Origin: Carallia brachiata
Taxonomy: Eukaryota > Streptophyta > Magnoliopsida > Malpighiales > Rhizophoraceae
NCBI GenBank assembly: GCA_021464245.1
Contig: JADCRB010000030.1
Location: 1,515,376-1,579,375, forward strand
Length of the DNA: 64,000 nt
Direction: 5' to 3'
Within the stretch, counting starts at the first letter, position 1, and every line of letters starts with the position of its first letter. A model generated the notes under the pieces. It saw only the letters and a program-made list of their open reading frames with translations, did no database searches and was not told the origin of the DNA. This document shows positions 9,861 through 26,255 of this stretch, one piece after another. Made by a program: the position numbers and the translations under genes.

Positions 9861-12800
9861 ATGGGCGATTACAACGATGCCTTCATGCGCAACCAGAACA
9901 ACGCCGTTCGGGCCACCACCAAGACCCAGAACCGCGCCAACGTCCTCCAGCTCAAACTGGTCCTTTGCTATTTTTTGACTCTTTTTTTTTTTTTTTTAAA
10001 TTTCTCTAGATTTAGCTTGGTTATGTATTTTTTTTTTGTTTTAATGTTTGATTGAGATCTGACCTTTTTGATTTAAGAGCAGGAAATGATACTGAGACCA
10101 TTTGATGTTTTAGGATGTTGAAAGTTTTACTCAATTTGTTGATTTTGCAGATTGGGCAAAGCCACCCAACTGGTTTAACAGCGAACCTGTTGAAACTTTT
10201 TGAGGCTCGACCTCCATTGGAGTTCAAACCAGTTCCGGAGAAGAGGAAATGCCCACCCTACTCTGGTATACTTTTGGTTGAGACAGGGCCGAAATTTGTT
10301 TTATTCCGATTCGAATTCTTTCATTGGCTTTCATTCCTGGTGTTTAATTCATGTTTGGCTTCCGCTTGTTTTTCAGGTATGGCCCAATTTGTAAGTCGGT
10401 TTGCTGAGCCAGGAGATCCTGAATATGCTCCACCAGTACAGGAAGCTGAAACTCCTGTATGGCTCTTTCTGTGGTTTTTTTTTTTTTTTTGTGATATGGT
10501 TCTTTGTTGTTGTTTTTATGATTCCATGGTTTTAATTGTTGTTGAATGCATCCATTAACATGTTGTTTGTTTGCGTAAAAATTATTGTCAGTAGTATTGT
10601 TGAATGGACGAGTTAGCCTGTCTTAATAAATTTTGTACCACTCGGATTTATGTTCTACAACTTATTGGATTTGTGATAATGTGGAACAGACACAGAGAAG
10701 GGCGAGAATTCATAAGTTGCGACTGGAGAAGGGTGCTGAGATAGCTGCTGAGGAGCTTCAGAAATGTGAGATTGCATTCTTTACTACTGATTATTTATTC
10801 ATTGATCTGATTTATATGTGTTTTAACATTTTCGGTATATTTTTGTTCATGCAGATGATCCAAACAATGATCCAAATATCTCAGGAGATCCATACAAGAC
10901 ATTGTTCATTGCTAGGCTTGTAAGTGTAGTCTAAAATTGAATGTTGTACTCATCTTCTGTTTAAATTACAAAATTTCCTGTCAGAGGACTTATTTTTTTT
11001 CTATATTATTTTGTTGCAGAATTATGAGACAACCGAGAGTAGACTTAAAAGGGAGTTTGAGTCTTATGGGCCAATAAAAAGGGTAGGTATATTTGAATAT
11101 GCCCAAGCTGGTTTGGTAAGAGGTTATTCAGCTGTATTGCCTTTTCAACTTTCACGAAATGCATGTGAATTTTGTGAACATGAAGTTTTTCGGATATTTT
11201 AAATTACCAATTTTGCTCTTGTTCTTGTTTTTTTTTTCCTTTGTTTAACAATTCAAAATTTGTTTTTCGGTGTATACAATTTTAAACTTACACATTTGTT
11301 TTCGATCTATTTGTTCATTTTCGACTGTTAAACTAAAGAAAAATCGGAGTGTTTGCTCATGCATTTACTACATCATCATTTGAAGCTCATTATTTGGCAG
11401 GCCTTATAGAATTACAGAAGCTGTGTATTTATGCTGTAAGTGTAATAAGCGATAAATCTGCCTGTCGGTGTCAGTTAGAATGATGACAATTTGCCTATTT
11501 TTAGAAAAGCTGATGTTGGGTATGCAATCTGGAAATAATATTACGATCTCTTTTCTGGTGGTAGCATGGGTTTGTTCTGCTGATACTTTCGGAAGTCTTT
11601 TGTAAATGGAGTTAGATTAAAATCATTGTCGAGACAGGATACTGTAGTATACTCTAGGTATTGTGTCCGATTAAGGTTTATCATATGAATAGGTCCCTGC
11701 TAAGGAGGTATTAATTTTGTTCAAATGGGACTTTTGCTTTCCAATTCTCTTTGCATCCTATTTCAAAGATGTTGGTTTATGATGCTGGCGAAGCTGAAAA
11801 TTAAGTTGAGGAAAGCAGTGATGCACTGTTTCTTTTGGCCTTTATTGTCAAGCTGCACAAGGAGACTGGCACTGTTCTTTTTACTCTCCTGGGTAAACAT
11901 ATAGGGAGTATTAGTATCTCTTTCTCCTTATTTGAATTTTTTAGTGAATTTCCTTGCTACTAAAAATTTTTATTTTGGATTTAAAGGCCTACCAAAACAT
12001 ATCAGCAGTTGAGAAGGTGTCCTGGTATTTTCAATTTTATTCATAACTATTATTTTCTATTTAAAACATCTATTCCCTGGTAAGGGGACTTTAGTCAGTT
12101 CCAAGAAATGGTAAATTTGCCACGATATATCGGTTTTTCTGCAACTCTGCCCTGGTGGTGATGCATCTCGCGTTTGGAGCCCAATCATGAAAAGGTGAGC
12201 ACGGCTAACTAGGCATAGTGCCTGTCTGCCGTGCCATTTAGGATTTTATGCTAAACTTTCTGTAGAGTCATATCTTAATTATGGAAAGTGAAGAGCAAGA
12301 TATTTAGGATCTTGTTCACTGTAGATTTAATTCTTCAATTACATTTTATTTAATTTTTTTTGTTTGAGCTGTGCAGGTTCGCCTTATAACTGACAAGGAG
12401 ACAAATAAAGCTAGAGGCTATGCTTTCATCGAATATGTGCATACCCGAGACATGAAATGTGCGACTCAATGCCCTTATTTTGAATGTCTTAATGCTCTTA
12501 TTTTGAATGTCTGTTTTTTGCCATGCTATGCCATTTGTTTTTAATCGCTGCATTTATGGATTACCAGCTGCGTATAAGCAAGCTGATGGGAGGAAGCTTG
12601 ATGGCAGAAGGGTACTTGTGGATGTTGAACGTGGTAGAACTGTTCCAAATTGGCGACCTCGCAGGCTAGGTGGCGGACTGGGGACCACAAGGGTTGGTGG
12701 TGAAGAAGTTAATCAGAAGTATTCTGATAGGTAATTTCACTGAAATTCAAACACTTGTCACATCAATGTGCTTAATCTCATTATGTCTATGGTACTAGTT

Positions 12801-14107
12801 GCTGGTAAAGCAAGGACTATTTCACTGGCTTGGGCATCTGTTATTTGGTTGGAGTTTGTTTTACATGCATTGGGAAAATCTGCACTCTTTTGCTGCTTAA
12901 TGTTTTTAGTGCAATATCTTTTATGAGCCAAGTGTTATGCAATGTGCTGGGCACAGCTTGCTGATGTGTGATGACTGGATTTACCTTATTTATATCTTGT
13001 GAAGTGTAAATGCTTTTGGTCTGATTATGGAATAACCTAAATTGCTATGCCTATCCTTTGATCAGAGAGATGCAGCAATCAGGAAGATCATCCCGTTCTG
13101 AAGAGCCAAGGACACGGGAAGATCGATACAGTGAACGGTAAGGTTTCTTTGATACTTTTGGAAGCTTCAATATTGCTATTGCTTGCCTATATGAAAGAAT
13201 AGAACTAAAAAGAAGCGTATGTTGTTTAGGCTCACGTAGAAGTTCTTTTTGCTGCATTATAGTGATGGTTAATGTGGTAGCTTATATATTAACATTAATT
13301 TGAAAAACTACAAAGATGGTATTCATTTCATTCATTCAAGGCATTTATGGCTTGCTGTTGACAATGTTCCTCTTATTCATAAATTCATGGTTGTACTAGC
13401 TTATGCATTATATATCGACTGATATTACCTAAATATATCTGTATGTCTGCAGGGACAGAGAAAAATCTCGTGAAAGGGAAAGGGAGAGAGAAAAAGAAGG
13501 AGAGAAGTCTCGTGAGCGCTCCCATGACCGGCCAAGGGATCGTGAAAATAGAGAATCCAGACATCAAAGAGACCGTGACAGGGAGAGAGACCGGGAGAGG
13601 GACAGGGAGAGGGGACGTGACCGTGACCGGACACATGATCGTGATCGAGGTCGGGACCGTGGTCATGACTATGAGCGTGATCGAGACAAGGAGCGTGGCA
13701 GAGAGCGTGATCGTGATCGCCCTCGAGAGAAGGAGAGGGATTATGATGGTGATCGAGATCGTGACCATGGCCGTTCCCGTGAAAGGGAATCTGACTATGA
13801 CCACGTGGAGTCAAAACATGATAGAGATCGACATGGGGACAGGGACTATGATCATGCTGAGGCAGAGGATGATCATAGCTGGTATCAACAACATGAGACA
13901 GGTCATAGGCGGCCAGATGCAGAGGATGACCAACATTACGATCAATATGAACACCATCGCAGAAGGGGCCAATATGATCCTATGGATGTTCAGGGTGACC
14001 ACGACCGTTATCATCAATATCCTGACCATGATCGTGATCGATATGATCAGATGGAAGATGATGATTACCACTATGACCGTGGAACCTCTGACCCGCATGA
14101 AAGGTAG
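9861..14107 (+). CDS. U1-70K: U1 small nuclear ribonucleoprotein 70 kDa protein, 489 aa, ten exons
   Basis: Exons are 9861-9959, 10151-10265, 10377-10456, 10690-10765, 10855-10919, 11020-11082, 12377-12458, 12568-12730, 13066-13137 and 13453-14107; every junction keeps frame. The protein binds stem-loop I of U1 snRNA and helps U1 snRNP recognise 5' splice sites in the nucleus. The conserved N-terminus ([36 protein letters not shown]) is followed by an RRM with RNP2 LFIARL (exon 5) and RNP1 RGYAFIEY (exon 7). The strongly conserved [20 protein letters not shown] block comes next. The C-terminal third is an Arg/Asp/Glu/His mixed-charge tail like that of plant U1-70K. Intron 6 (11083-12376) is by far the longest and interrupts the RRM before RNP1. 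The intron 1 donor is GTCCTT, a weak match to consensus. Confidence 0.95.
11083..12376 (+). other. Long intron 6 of U1-70K, candidate regulated retained intron
   Basis: This 1,294-nt intron splits the RRM between RNP2 and RNP1. Reading on from exon 6, translation stops at 11200-11202, so a retained form would lack RNP1 and the arginine-rich tail. In Arabidopsis U1-70K the intron at the corresponding place is known to be alternatively retained, giving a truncated product. Conservation of that behaviour here is inference. Confidence 0.6.
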
Positions 14108-15538
14108 CGTGACTATTAGGGGATCTGAGAGTTCACTTTCTGGAGATTATGAAAACTGAGTGTGGAACTCCTCTGAACTCTTATGCTATACCTTGGAGAT
14201 TATCAAGGTCTGTACAAGGCTTACGCCCTCCTCTGGTACTCTGGAAGTTATCCTTTGCCGCCCTGATTTTATTTCTATTTGTAGTTTAAGGGTGTTGCAT
14301 GAAAGCCTATAATGGCTTGTCATCTTTGCTGCAAGAACATATGTTGGATTTGCTTTCTTATGTAAGTTTTGTTGATTCGAGGATTGTTGCTTGTGCGTTG
14401 CTCCTATATGTAACGACTGACCTTCCATGGCCTGTTGCCTTTTCTGCATTTGGTCCATGTATGTAAGTAACGAGCGACTCAAGGATTGTTGCTTGTGAGT
14501 TGCTCCTAGAGAGATCGTACTAGCTGAGAAAAGGGGTATAACCCTTAGCGGAGATTCCTGGCCTTGTTGCGGAACTGGATCGTAGAATTGCTCGACCCTT
14601 CGGAATCTCTGGTGTCGGTTCTAGTGGGGAATTTTGAAATTTTGTCATGAGTAAAATTTACAGATTAAAAAAGATAACGAGAGAGTGTGTAAAATTGAGG
14701 GGAGGCAAAATTCTAATTTTAGTTAGGATAAAGTGCACATTTATTTTTTTTGTTAGGGTGGTCGCTTATTATCAGTAAACCGTGCATTCGCCGGTGGCTG
14801 TTTCCTTACTTTCACTGATAGAATGATTTCCCTGTTCATGGCCCATTTTGCTGTCGGATAATTGAATGAGATACGAGAACCAATGTGGTTTTTCCTTTTT
14901 GTGGTTGACGGTGGACTGTTGTGTGCTACGCTACAACGTGAGAATTAGTAACCAGTAATGCAGTTGCCTCCGATGTCATGTTCGCCAAAATTGCTCATAG
15001 ACTTGGCTTTCAGGGCATGTTTTAGCGAATGTTGGTTTCTTGTGCATGCGGCAAAAAGAAAAAAAAAAACAAAGAAAACGAAAAACAAAATCGCCAAAAT
15101 TGCTCATAAAGTTGGCTTTCGTGGCATGTTTTAGCGGATGTTGGTTTCTTGTACATGCAGCAAAAAGAAAATAAAAAAACAAAAACCTAAAAAACAAGTA
15201 AATGCTGCAGGAATTTCCTATGTTTTTAGCCGATTTTATTACTGGATTTATTGTTTTTTTTTTTTTTTTTTGGTCTAGAGGGAAGGCATAGTACGTCTAA
15301 GATCTGCACCAAAAAAAATAGTACGTCTAAGAAGCCTTCAGTTGGGACCAAGCAACCCATGAAGGTCCTGCCGAACTGGATTTATTGTTCCTGGCATGCA
15401 ACTTGAACTAGAAACAATGTTTTTCAATATTAACGTTGGGAACGGCCCACCCAATCCAGCCACGATGAAGCCGGCCAAAAAAAATCATGCGCCTCCGATC
15501 AGCCCATATCACAATTTCGGACAAACGTTTGGGTAGTC
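14108..15538. other. U1-70K 3' flank; small direct repeats, no gene
   Basis: The first few hundred bases are the likely 3'UTR. A GGATTGTTGCTTGTG segment occurs at 14381 and again at 14483, about 102 bp apart. The rest holds a 109-bp tandem duplication (separate entry) and long A and T runs. No coding region is supported. Confidence 0.5.
14983..15170. repeat. 109-bp tandem duplication
   Basis: A unit starting CGCCAAAATTGCTCATA at 14983 recurs at 15092 with the same order of segments (TTGGCTTTC, GGCATGTTTTAGCG, ATGTTGGTTTCTTGT, CATGC, GCAAAAAGAAAA). Differences are few point changes and A-run length, so the duplication is fairly recent. Confidence 0.85.
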
Positions 15539-16056
15539 TTAGATGTGTCAAAAAATCGAGTTAGATCGAGTTTAGATTGAGTCGTTTTTAATTTGGGTCA
15601 TTTTTAGTTGGATTACTTTCAGGTCATATTATATTTGGTTCGGATTTATGTTGGGTCGTTTCAAATTCGGGTTAGATTCAGATGGAATTCGGGTCAAATT
15701 CACACTAAACTATTATTTTTCACTAAAATAAAATATTTTAATTAAATTTAAAACTCATTCCTATAATGAACTAAACGTTTAAATTTAATTTTTATGTCAT
15801 ATATATATTTATATTTTACGAAAATAGTGATAATTAGTACTTAAAAAAGATAAGTTAAAAGTAAAACGTCAAAAAAAATTTCACTATTTTATTTTTTTCT
15901 TAATCCAACGGGTGACTCAAATTCAACCGAAAATTTTTGGATCATTTTTGAGTTGGGTGACTTTTAGATTCGGATTGAAAAATTGGATACCTGAACTAAT
16001 TTTTTCAAATAAATTCATACAATTTATCGGATCGAGTCACTTTTTGACACATCTAA
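15539..16056. mobile_element. Non-autonomous DNA transposon with 16-bp perfect inverted ends (518 bp)
   Basis: The left end TTAGATGTGTCAAAAA (15539-15554) is exactly the reverse complement of the right end at 16041-16056. The interior is full of degenerate GGGTCATTT/GGATTC-type repeats. TAGnnGTGTCAAAA ends with a GGGTC-rich interior are a common pattern of plant hAT-like non-autonomous elements (family recall). No 8-bp target duplication is evident. A TA is present at both ends, so the superfamily remains open. Confidence 0.65.
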
Positions 16057-16703
16057 TTACATAATATCTCCTTGTATCATGCGGCGGGAAGTTAGAACTT
16101 CTACTCTTCATTCTACTCTCGTTTTTGGGCGAAGGCCCACCCTTCCAGACCAAAAAATCAGCGTCCCATCACAATAGAAGTTTGAGAGGTGACAAAAAAA
16201 AAAAAAACAAAGAAATTGGAGAGATGGACTGTTAAATGGTAGGAGGCGTGGTTAATTCGGGGTCCAAAGTTTACTTAAATTTGAGATTTAAATTCTAAAT
16301 ATTAAGCCTATGGTCTCCAGTTTAAATGCGTTCTTTCTCCCCTACAACTACATAAGGCTAAAGCAGAAAAAAAAAAAAAAGGGAAAAAAAAATCTGAGGC
16401 AACTGATAAAAAAAAAAAAAGAAATTGAACGAAATCAAGTAGGTGGGTAGGGTTCTAAATGCAATTATTCGTACAGTCCAGGGGCAAATTTTGAAAGGGC
16501 TTTTCCCGCCCATGGCGCCTAGAATATGAAGAGGAAAACATTAGGCAACAATTTAATACTAATAATATAATATACTTTTCCCCATAAAAAGAGTAAGAAA
16601 GGGGTTTTTGCTTTTTTTTTTGTTGTTTAATATTAATTCAAACAATTATTTCACTCGCCAGTCCTGCTTTCCTTCCTTCTTCGCCTCTTCATTTCCTCTT
16701 CCA

Positions 16704-16742
<39 letters not shown>

Positions 16743-16863
16743 GTCTCTCTGATACAAAATTTCACTCAACGGTCCGGTCCTCTAGTTTTTAGACATTGTT
16801 TTCGTTCTATTTTTCCTTAATAATAATAGTTTTCTCTGGTTCACAGACAAGACGGGGCTTGAA
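16057..16863. promoter_or_regulatory. DDM1 upstream region with E2F-type site and CT microsatellite
   Basis: TTTCCCGC at 16502-16509, about 355 bp before the DDM1 ATG, matches the E2F consensus TTTSSCGC. A (CT)n tract lies at about 16706-16735, probably in the 5' leader. Purine-rich A/G runs occupy 16360-16430. The transcription start was not identified. Confidence 0.45.
16706..16735. repeat. (CT)n microsatellite in DDM1 leader
   Basis: About fifteen consecutive CT units lie some 130 bp before the DDM1 ATG. Pyrimidine tracts like this are common in plant 5' leaders. Confidence 0.9.
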
Positions 16864-22126
<5,263 letters not shown>

Positions 22127-22918
22127 TGATGGTCTGTTAGCTTTAAGTAGTAAAAAGTCATGTCTAGGAACTTTAAAACGATTTTTTGGATGAGCTCGGA
22201 GGATGTCGAGTCATTCCCCAATTTTTGTGGGCAAAACATTGCTATGGGGAACACCTCTTTCATTTTTGCAAATGCTGAATAGAACGCTATTGTTCTATAG
22301 AAAGAGGTGATTTTTGTATATTTAACCTTATTTGACAAACTTACATTTATTACAATGTCATGGATTTAGCAGAGTTTATATTAGTTAATGATGAGAAATG
22401 CAAAATGGGGCCTGTTCATAATAGGATTTGGATGGCATATCCTGGGGTAAAGGCGAGGCCCCAGATCCCTCCTTTCAATCTTTTGCGAATGGTTTCTCCA
22501 TGCAGACAGCAATTGAAACCCTGTTACTGCTAGAACTAAATGTCTTTTGGTTAAGGAAAAACTAGTTGAAATCTAATTGCACCTTTTGGATGGCGTCTGT
22601 TTTCCCATATATTCAGTAGCCAACACGGTGGAGGCTATTTTTCTGTCAGAAATGATCTACCACGTCTTAATATTACTTGGATCTTGTCAAAGAGCAAGTG
22701 ACTGTCTAAAAAACAAAGTGATTCCTAGTAACTCAAAGATTGCATAGCCAATCAGAGAAAGACAAAAAGTGATTCCTATAGACCTAAGTTTGGTACTTCT
22801 GTACCAAAACTAACCTCCTCTTGGTTACCAAATCTGGAATCTAACTGAACTCAAACAAGAAATCACTGCCTCAGCAATGTAGCAGGATGATCTGATCAGT
22901 AGCCAGCCAATGCCAAAA
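22127..22918. other. Convergent 3' ends of DDM1 and the COV1-like gene
   Basis: The two genes are tail to tail with 792 bp between stop codons. The interval must hold both 3'UTRs. No coding sequence or clear terminator motif was seen. Confidence 0.5.
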
Positions 22919-24656
22919 CTATGCTGGTGGAACTGCAAATTTGCTGACTCCTAGAGGGTGAGTGGCTGGTAGGTCCATTGTAGTCAGCATCTGAGGTATC
23001 GACATGCCACCTGAGATTACAATCTCTGCATCACATGAAAAATTTTAAAAAAAATCGTCATGGTTCCAACAGAAGACTGGCAGTGACTACTTCCTACAGA
23101 TTGGTATGGAACTCTCACCGATTCCTTCTCTGACAGAGAGATTAGGCCTCATGATATCCATTGTGCTGATCAGAAAAATGTCCCCAAGATAAAGATGGTT
23201 CGTAGGCACATAAACACAACAAAGTTCCTCAGCACCCATGCTTCCACGAAGAACAACAGAAGATGTAATGAAGCCAAATGCATATTCCCCACTACGCGGA
23301 TGCCTGACAATGGCCACTTCCTTGAAGGCATTGGAGTTTTGATCTGTAACAGAAACTCACTTCGAACTCCACGCTACTAAAATCAGATATATATGAAAAA
23401 AGAAAGCAAATATTGACCACACTCACCTGGTGATATTGCTGCACTGATTTGTTTGGAAGCAGAGTAGATATAACTAATGATTGGCATTTTCTTGATAAGC
23501 CATTCTCCTAAAGCAAGAACAGAAGCTCCCAACCATGAGGACATAAACACACCAACCAAGAAGATGAATGTGATTGAAGTCAAAAATCCAAGGCCTGCGC
23601 ATTTGAAAGCAAGAGTTAAGTTGTACAAGAGTACAAAGTATGGCTCACTGTAAGTAACAAACTTAGAGCAACAACAAAATCATCAGTTTTGATGGCTTAT
23701 AGGAAATTGTTGGTTTGATTGTTAACAATAATAAAGTTCGAAATGTACAGCGTGACAGAAGAATGTAGTACTAACCAAATATGTTGATTCCAAGATGAGC
23801 ATAAATCGGAGAAAAGAATCCATCCACAAAATGAATAAACCACCAGGTTGTGCAGAATGTGATGGCTATAGGAAGCAAGATGACACTGCATTAAAAATAC
23901 CCCCATTAATTGTTAGTCACCATACAATAAAAATAAATAAACAATTAAAAAAAAAAAAAAAAAACAGAAACTTAAAACCATGAGACGGGTTCACTCCCAA
24001 GTGATGCGAGTCATTTGGTCATTATCAGAAATGTTAAGCAGACGGAATAAATTGGGACTGACGCAAATCTTTTTTCGGTGCATAATCACAATTAAAATTG
24101 AATACCATAAATGGACTAATAGTAATAACAGTGCAATATTCACATCGCACTTACTGAAAAATGGGAAATTAACAGAATGAGAGACAGGGATACAAATTTT
24201 TACACCCACATTTTACAACAATTAAAAAAGGACTTGAATTTAATGTAAAACGTATAATTTAAAGAATAATTAAAACTGAGAAGAAAATTTAAAGGAGCAA
24301 AAAAGAGCTAACCATCCTGTTACAAACTTTTTCCAAGCCCAGCTGCGAATAACTTTGTAAAATGCCTGCACAAAAAAAAAAATAAAAAAAAATAAAAAAG
24401 AAAAATAATAAATATTGGCAATATTAAACGATTAATTACGTGATTGGATTGCGGGAATTTAAATTATTTTCTCAGGAAAAAAAAAGGGGAGTGCTAAACA
24501 AGGAACCTCTTTGCCGGCATGAGAGCCGAGAACCGGCGTGACCGATTCGGAGGACGTATCAGAGCCTCCTCCTCCTCCACCTCCTCCTCCATTACCGTTC
24601 GCCGAAATTTGTTTTACTTGAATCGGTATCAGACGTTCTAGATCCCTTGTCGCCAT
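22919..24656 (-). CDS. COV1-like: COV1-like (CONTINUOUS VASCULAR RING family, DUF502) membrane protein, 270 aa, six exons
   Basis: On the minus strand the exons, in order, are 24507-24656, 24313-24365, 23776-23885, 23427-23594, 23119-23343 and 22919-23025; all junctions keep frame. The N-terminus holds a poly-Gly run of nine residues followed by acidic/Ser residues. It is followed by KVIRSWAWKKFVTGC, a first hydrophobic helix (VILLPIAITFCTTWWFI) and a second (LGFLTSITFIFLVGVFM). Signature blocks include ASKQISAAISP, HPRSGEYAFGFITS, CCVYVPTNHLYLGDI and RPNLSVREGIEIVISGGMS. In Arabidopsis, COV1 and its LCV relatives are Golgi/trans-Golgi membrane proteins that restrain vascular differentiation and affect vacuolar sorting. 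The first donor is GTTCCT, weaker than the others. Family assignment is secure; orthology to COV1 itself rather than an LCV paralogue is not. Confidence 0.93.
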
Positions 24657-26255
24657 TTCTCTTTCTTTTTTTTTTTTTAATTTCGTTTTTTATTTGTTGT
24701 TTTCTATTTTTATTCTCTTTGCAATCTTCTTCGCAGTCTCTCTCTCTCTCCCCAACGCTTTACGAACTTTGCGTGCATGCGCGCAGATTCCTCAATTCTC
24801 AACAGCTGAGAGCTGATTTTTCATTTTTTTTTTTTTTTTTTAAGATTTTTTTTTTAGACTGTTCAATATTCAGTTCATTGAATTGATTAATTTGGACTGA
24901 CTCGAGTAGGATCCTAAAAGGCAGTAAAAGTCTTTCAACAGATATTTAACGCGACTGTATTTCTAAAATTTAAAATCGAGACATCTGATTAAGCGAACTC
25001 AGATCCTTATTACCTAAGTCAGCGCCTGTTAATTTTTTTTTTTTTTATTAAGCGGGTTTCGGATGGAAATGAAATTTGGGCCTCCATTCCATCATTCCAA
25101 TAGACTCGGCCCAAATTATTAGATCTTTAATTACACTAACAACCATTTGGGCCTTAGTCTATCTTGAAAATTTTACATGGTGCAGGCTTCCCGTTTGGTT
25201 GATATACGTGTCAAAAAGAGACACAACCCGACAACTCAACTCAATCTCATCCGAAAAAATTGAGTCTGGGGACTGGAAACAGGTTCTCGTGCAATAGAGC
25301 AATTTGGAAACAACTTCTTACAATACCAAATTTAATTAGGACTCGTTTTGTCGAATATTAAGTTAGTTTTAAGGCTTAGTAGGCTTAGTGTACAAGGAAA
25401 GGAAAAAATTAATAAAAATCACTAACACATCAAAAGCAAAGCAAGAATGATCAAGAACCTAAATTCTACTTAAGGGTTCGAGTTGTAATATTTATAAGGG
25501 GACTGTTACAGGGGCAGACGGTGATAAGTAGATTGTATTCACATGCTTTTAATTTGTGTAATTATGAATATTTTTATATAATTATAATTAAAAAATATAA
25601 AATAAAAAAATAATAACATTTTTTTATATTATTTGTTATCATTACAATTACAAAATTTTTTTTATAATTATATAAATTAAATACGTGTGAATACAGTCTA
25701 CTCACCTACGGCTGCACACTAAATTTTTCCGTATTTAAAAAAGATATAGAAGATGGGAATATAGATTAACAGTTTACAGAACCGGCGACTGCCATTGGAA
25801 CGACGGAAGAATGTTTTTTTTTGGGCATCGTCCGGGGAAGATGGTCAGTATATAAAATATAATTTTTCAATGAGTGAGTTGAAACTTAATTAGTATTTCT
25901 TTGAGATAAAATCGACAAATAAGAAATAATTTTTCAGTCAACAAGCTACCATTTAATTGCCATTGAAATTATCTTAAAAGTCAAGGTCTCAAGAAGTCGA
26001 AAAAAATAGAGGAAATAATTTTTCATCTTATTAAAACCAAAAAAAAAAAAAAAAGAAAAGGGGAAAATTTACAAGTCGGCGTCGACATCTTCTCGCCGCA
26101 GAATTGGATGTTTTCTTTTTGGTCCTAAACTGAAAAATTAAAAAAAAAAAAAAAGCCGGGAACGGCAGTAGAATTGATATTCGATCGAGATTAATTAAGA
26201 CTTCAGAGAGAGAGAGAGAGAGAGGGAATTTTCCGGTGGAGAGAAAGAAGGAGAA
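24657..26255. other. Divergent intergenic region between the COV1-like gene and the 115-aa gene
   Basis: A pyrimidine-rich leader of the COV1-like gene (CT repeats near 24740-24753) is followed by AT-rich DNA with one MITE (25514-25715). Near 26205-26224 lies a (GA)n tract in the leader of the plus-strand gene. No other gene is supported. Confidence 0.5.
25514..25715 (+). mobile_element. MITE-like AT-rich element, copy B (202 bp)
   Basis: Inverted ends about 32 bp long are clear: GCAGACGGTGATAAGTAGAT at left, and the reverse complement of the right end begins GCAGCCGTAGGTGAGTAGAC. Both continue with TGTATTCACA. The AT-rich core shares TATAATTATAATTAAAAAAT and the following A/T blocks with the elements at 7711-7909 (inverted) and 36474-36675. 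Confidence 0.7.

Noticed and set aside
9466..9862. Overlapping open frames upstream of the U1-70K ATG
   Set aside because: They lie in promoter and leader sequence, overlap one another in several frames and show no family features.
9951..9972. U12-type intron at U1-70K intron 1 (TCCTTT near the donor)
   Set aside because: The TCCTTT is at the wrong distance from the exon edge for RTATCCTT, and no TTCCTTAAC branch site is seen near the acceptor.
13385..14159. Long open frames on both strands over the U1-70K tail (Thr/Ile/Val-rich and His/Asp-rich on minus, Met/Ile-rich on plus)
   Set aside because: They are produced by the CGTGAT/GATCGT repeats encoding the Arg-Asp tail; only one frame continues U1-70K.
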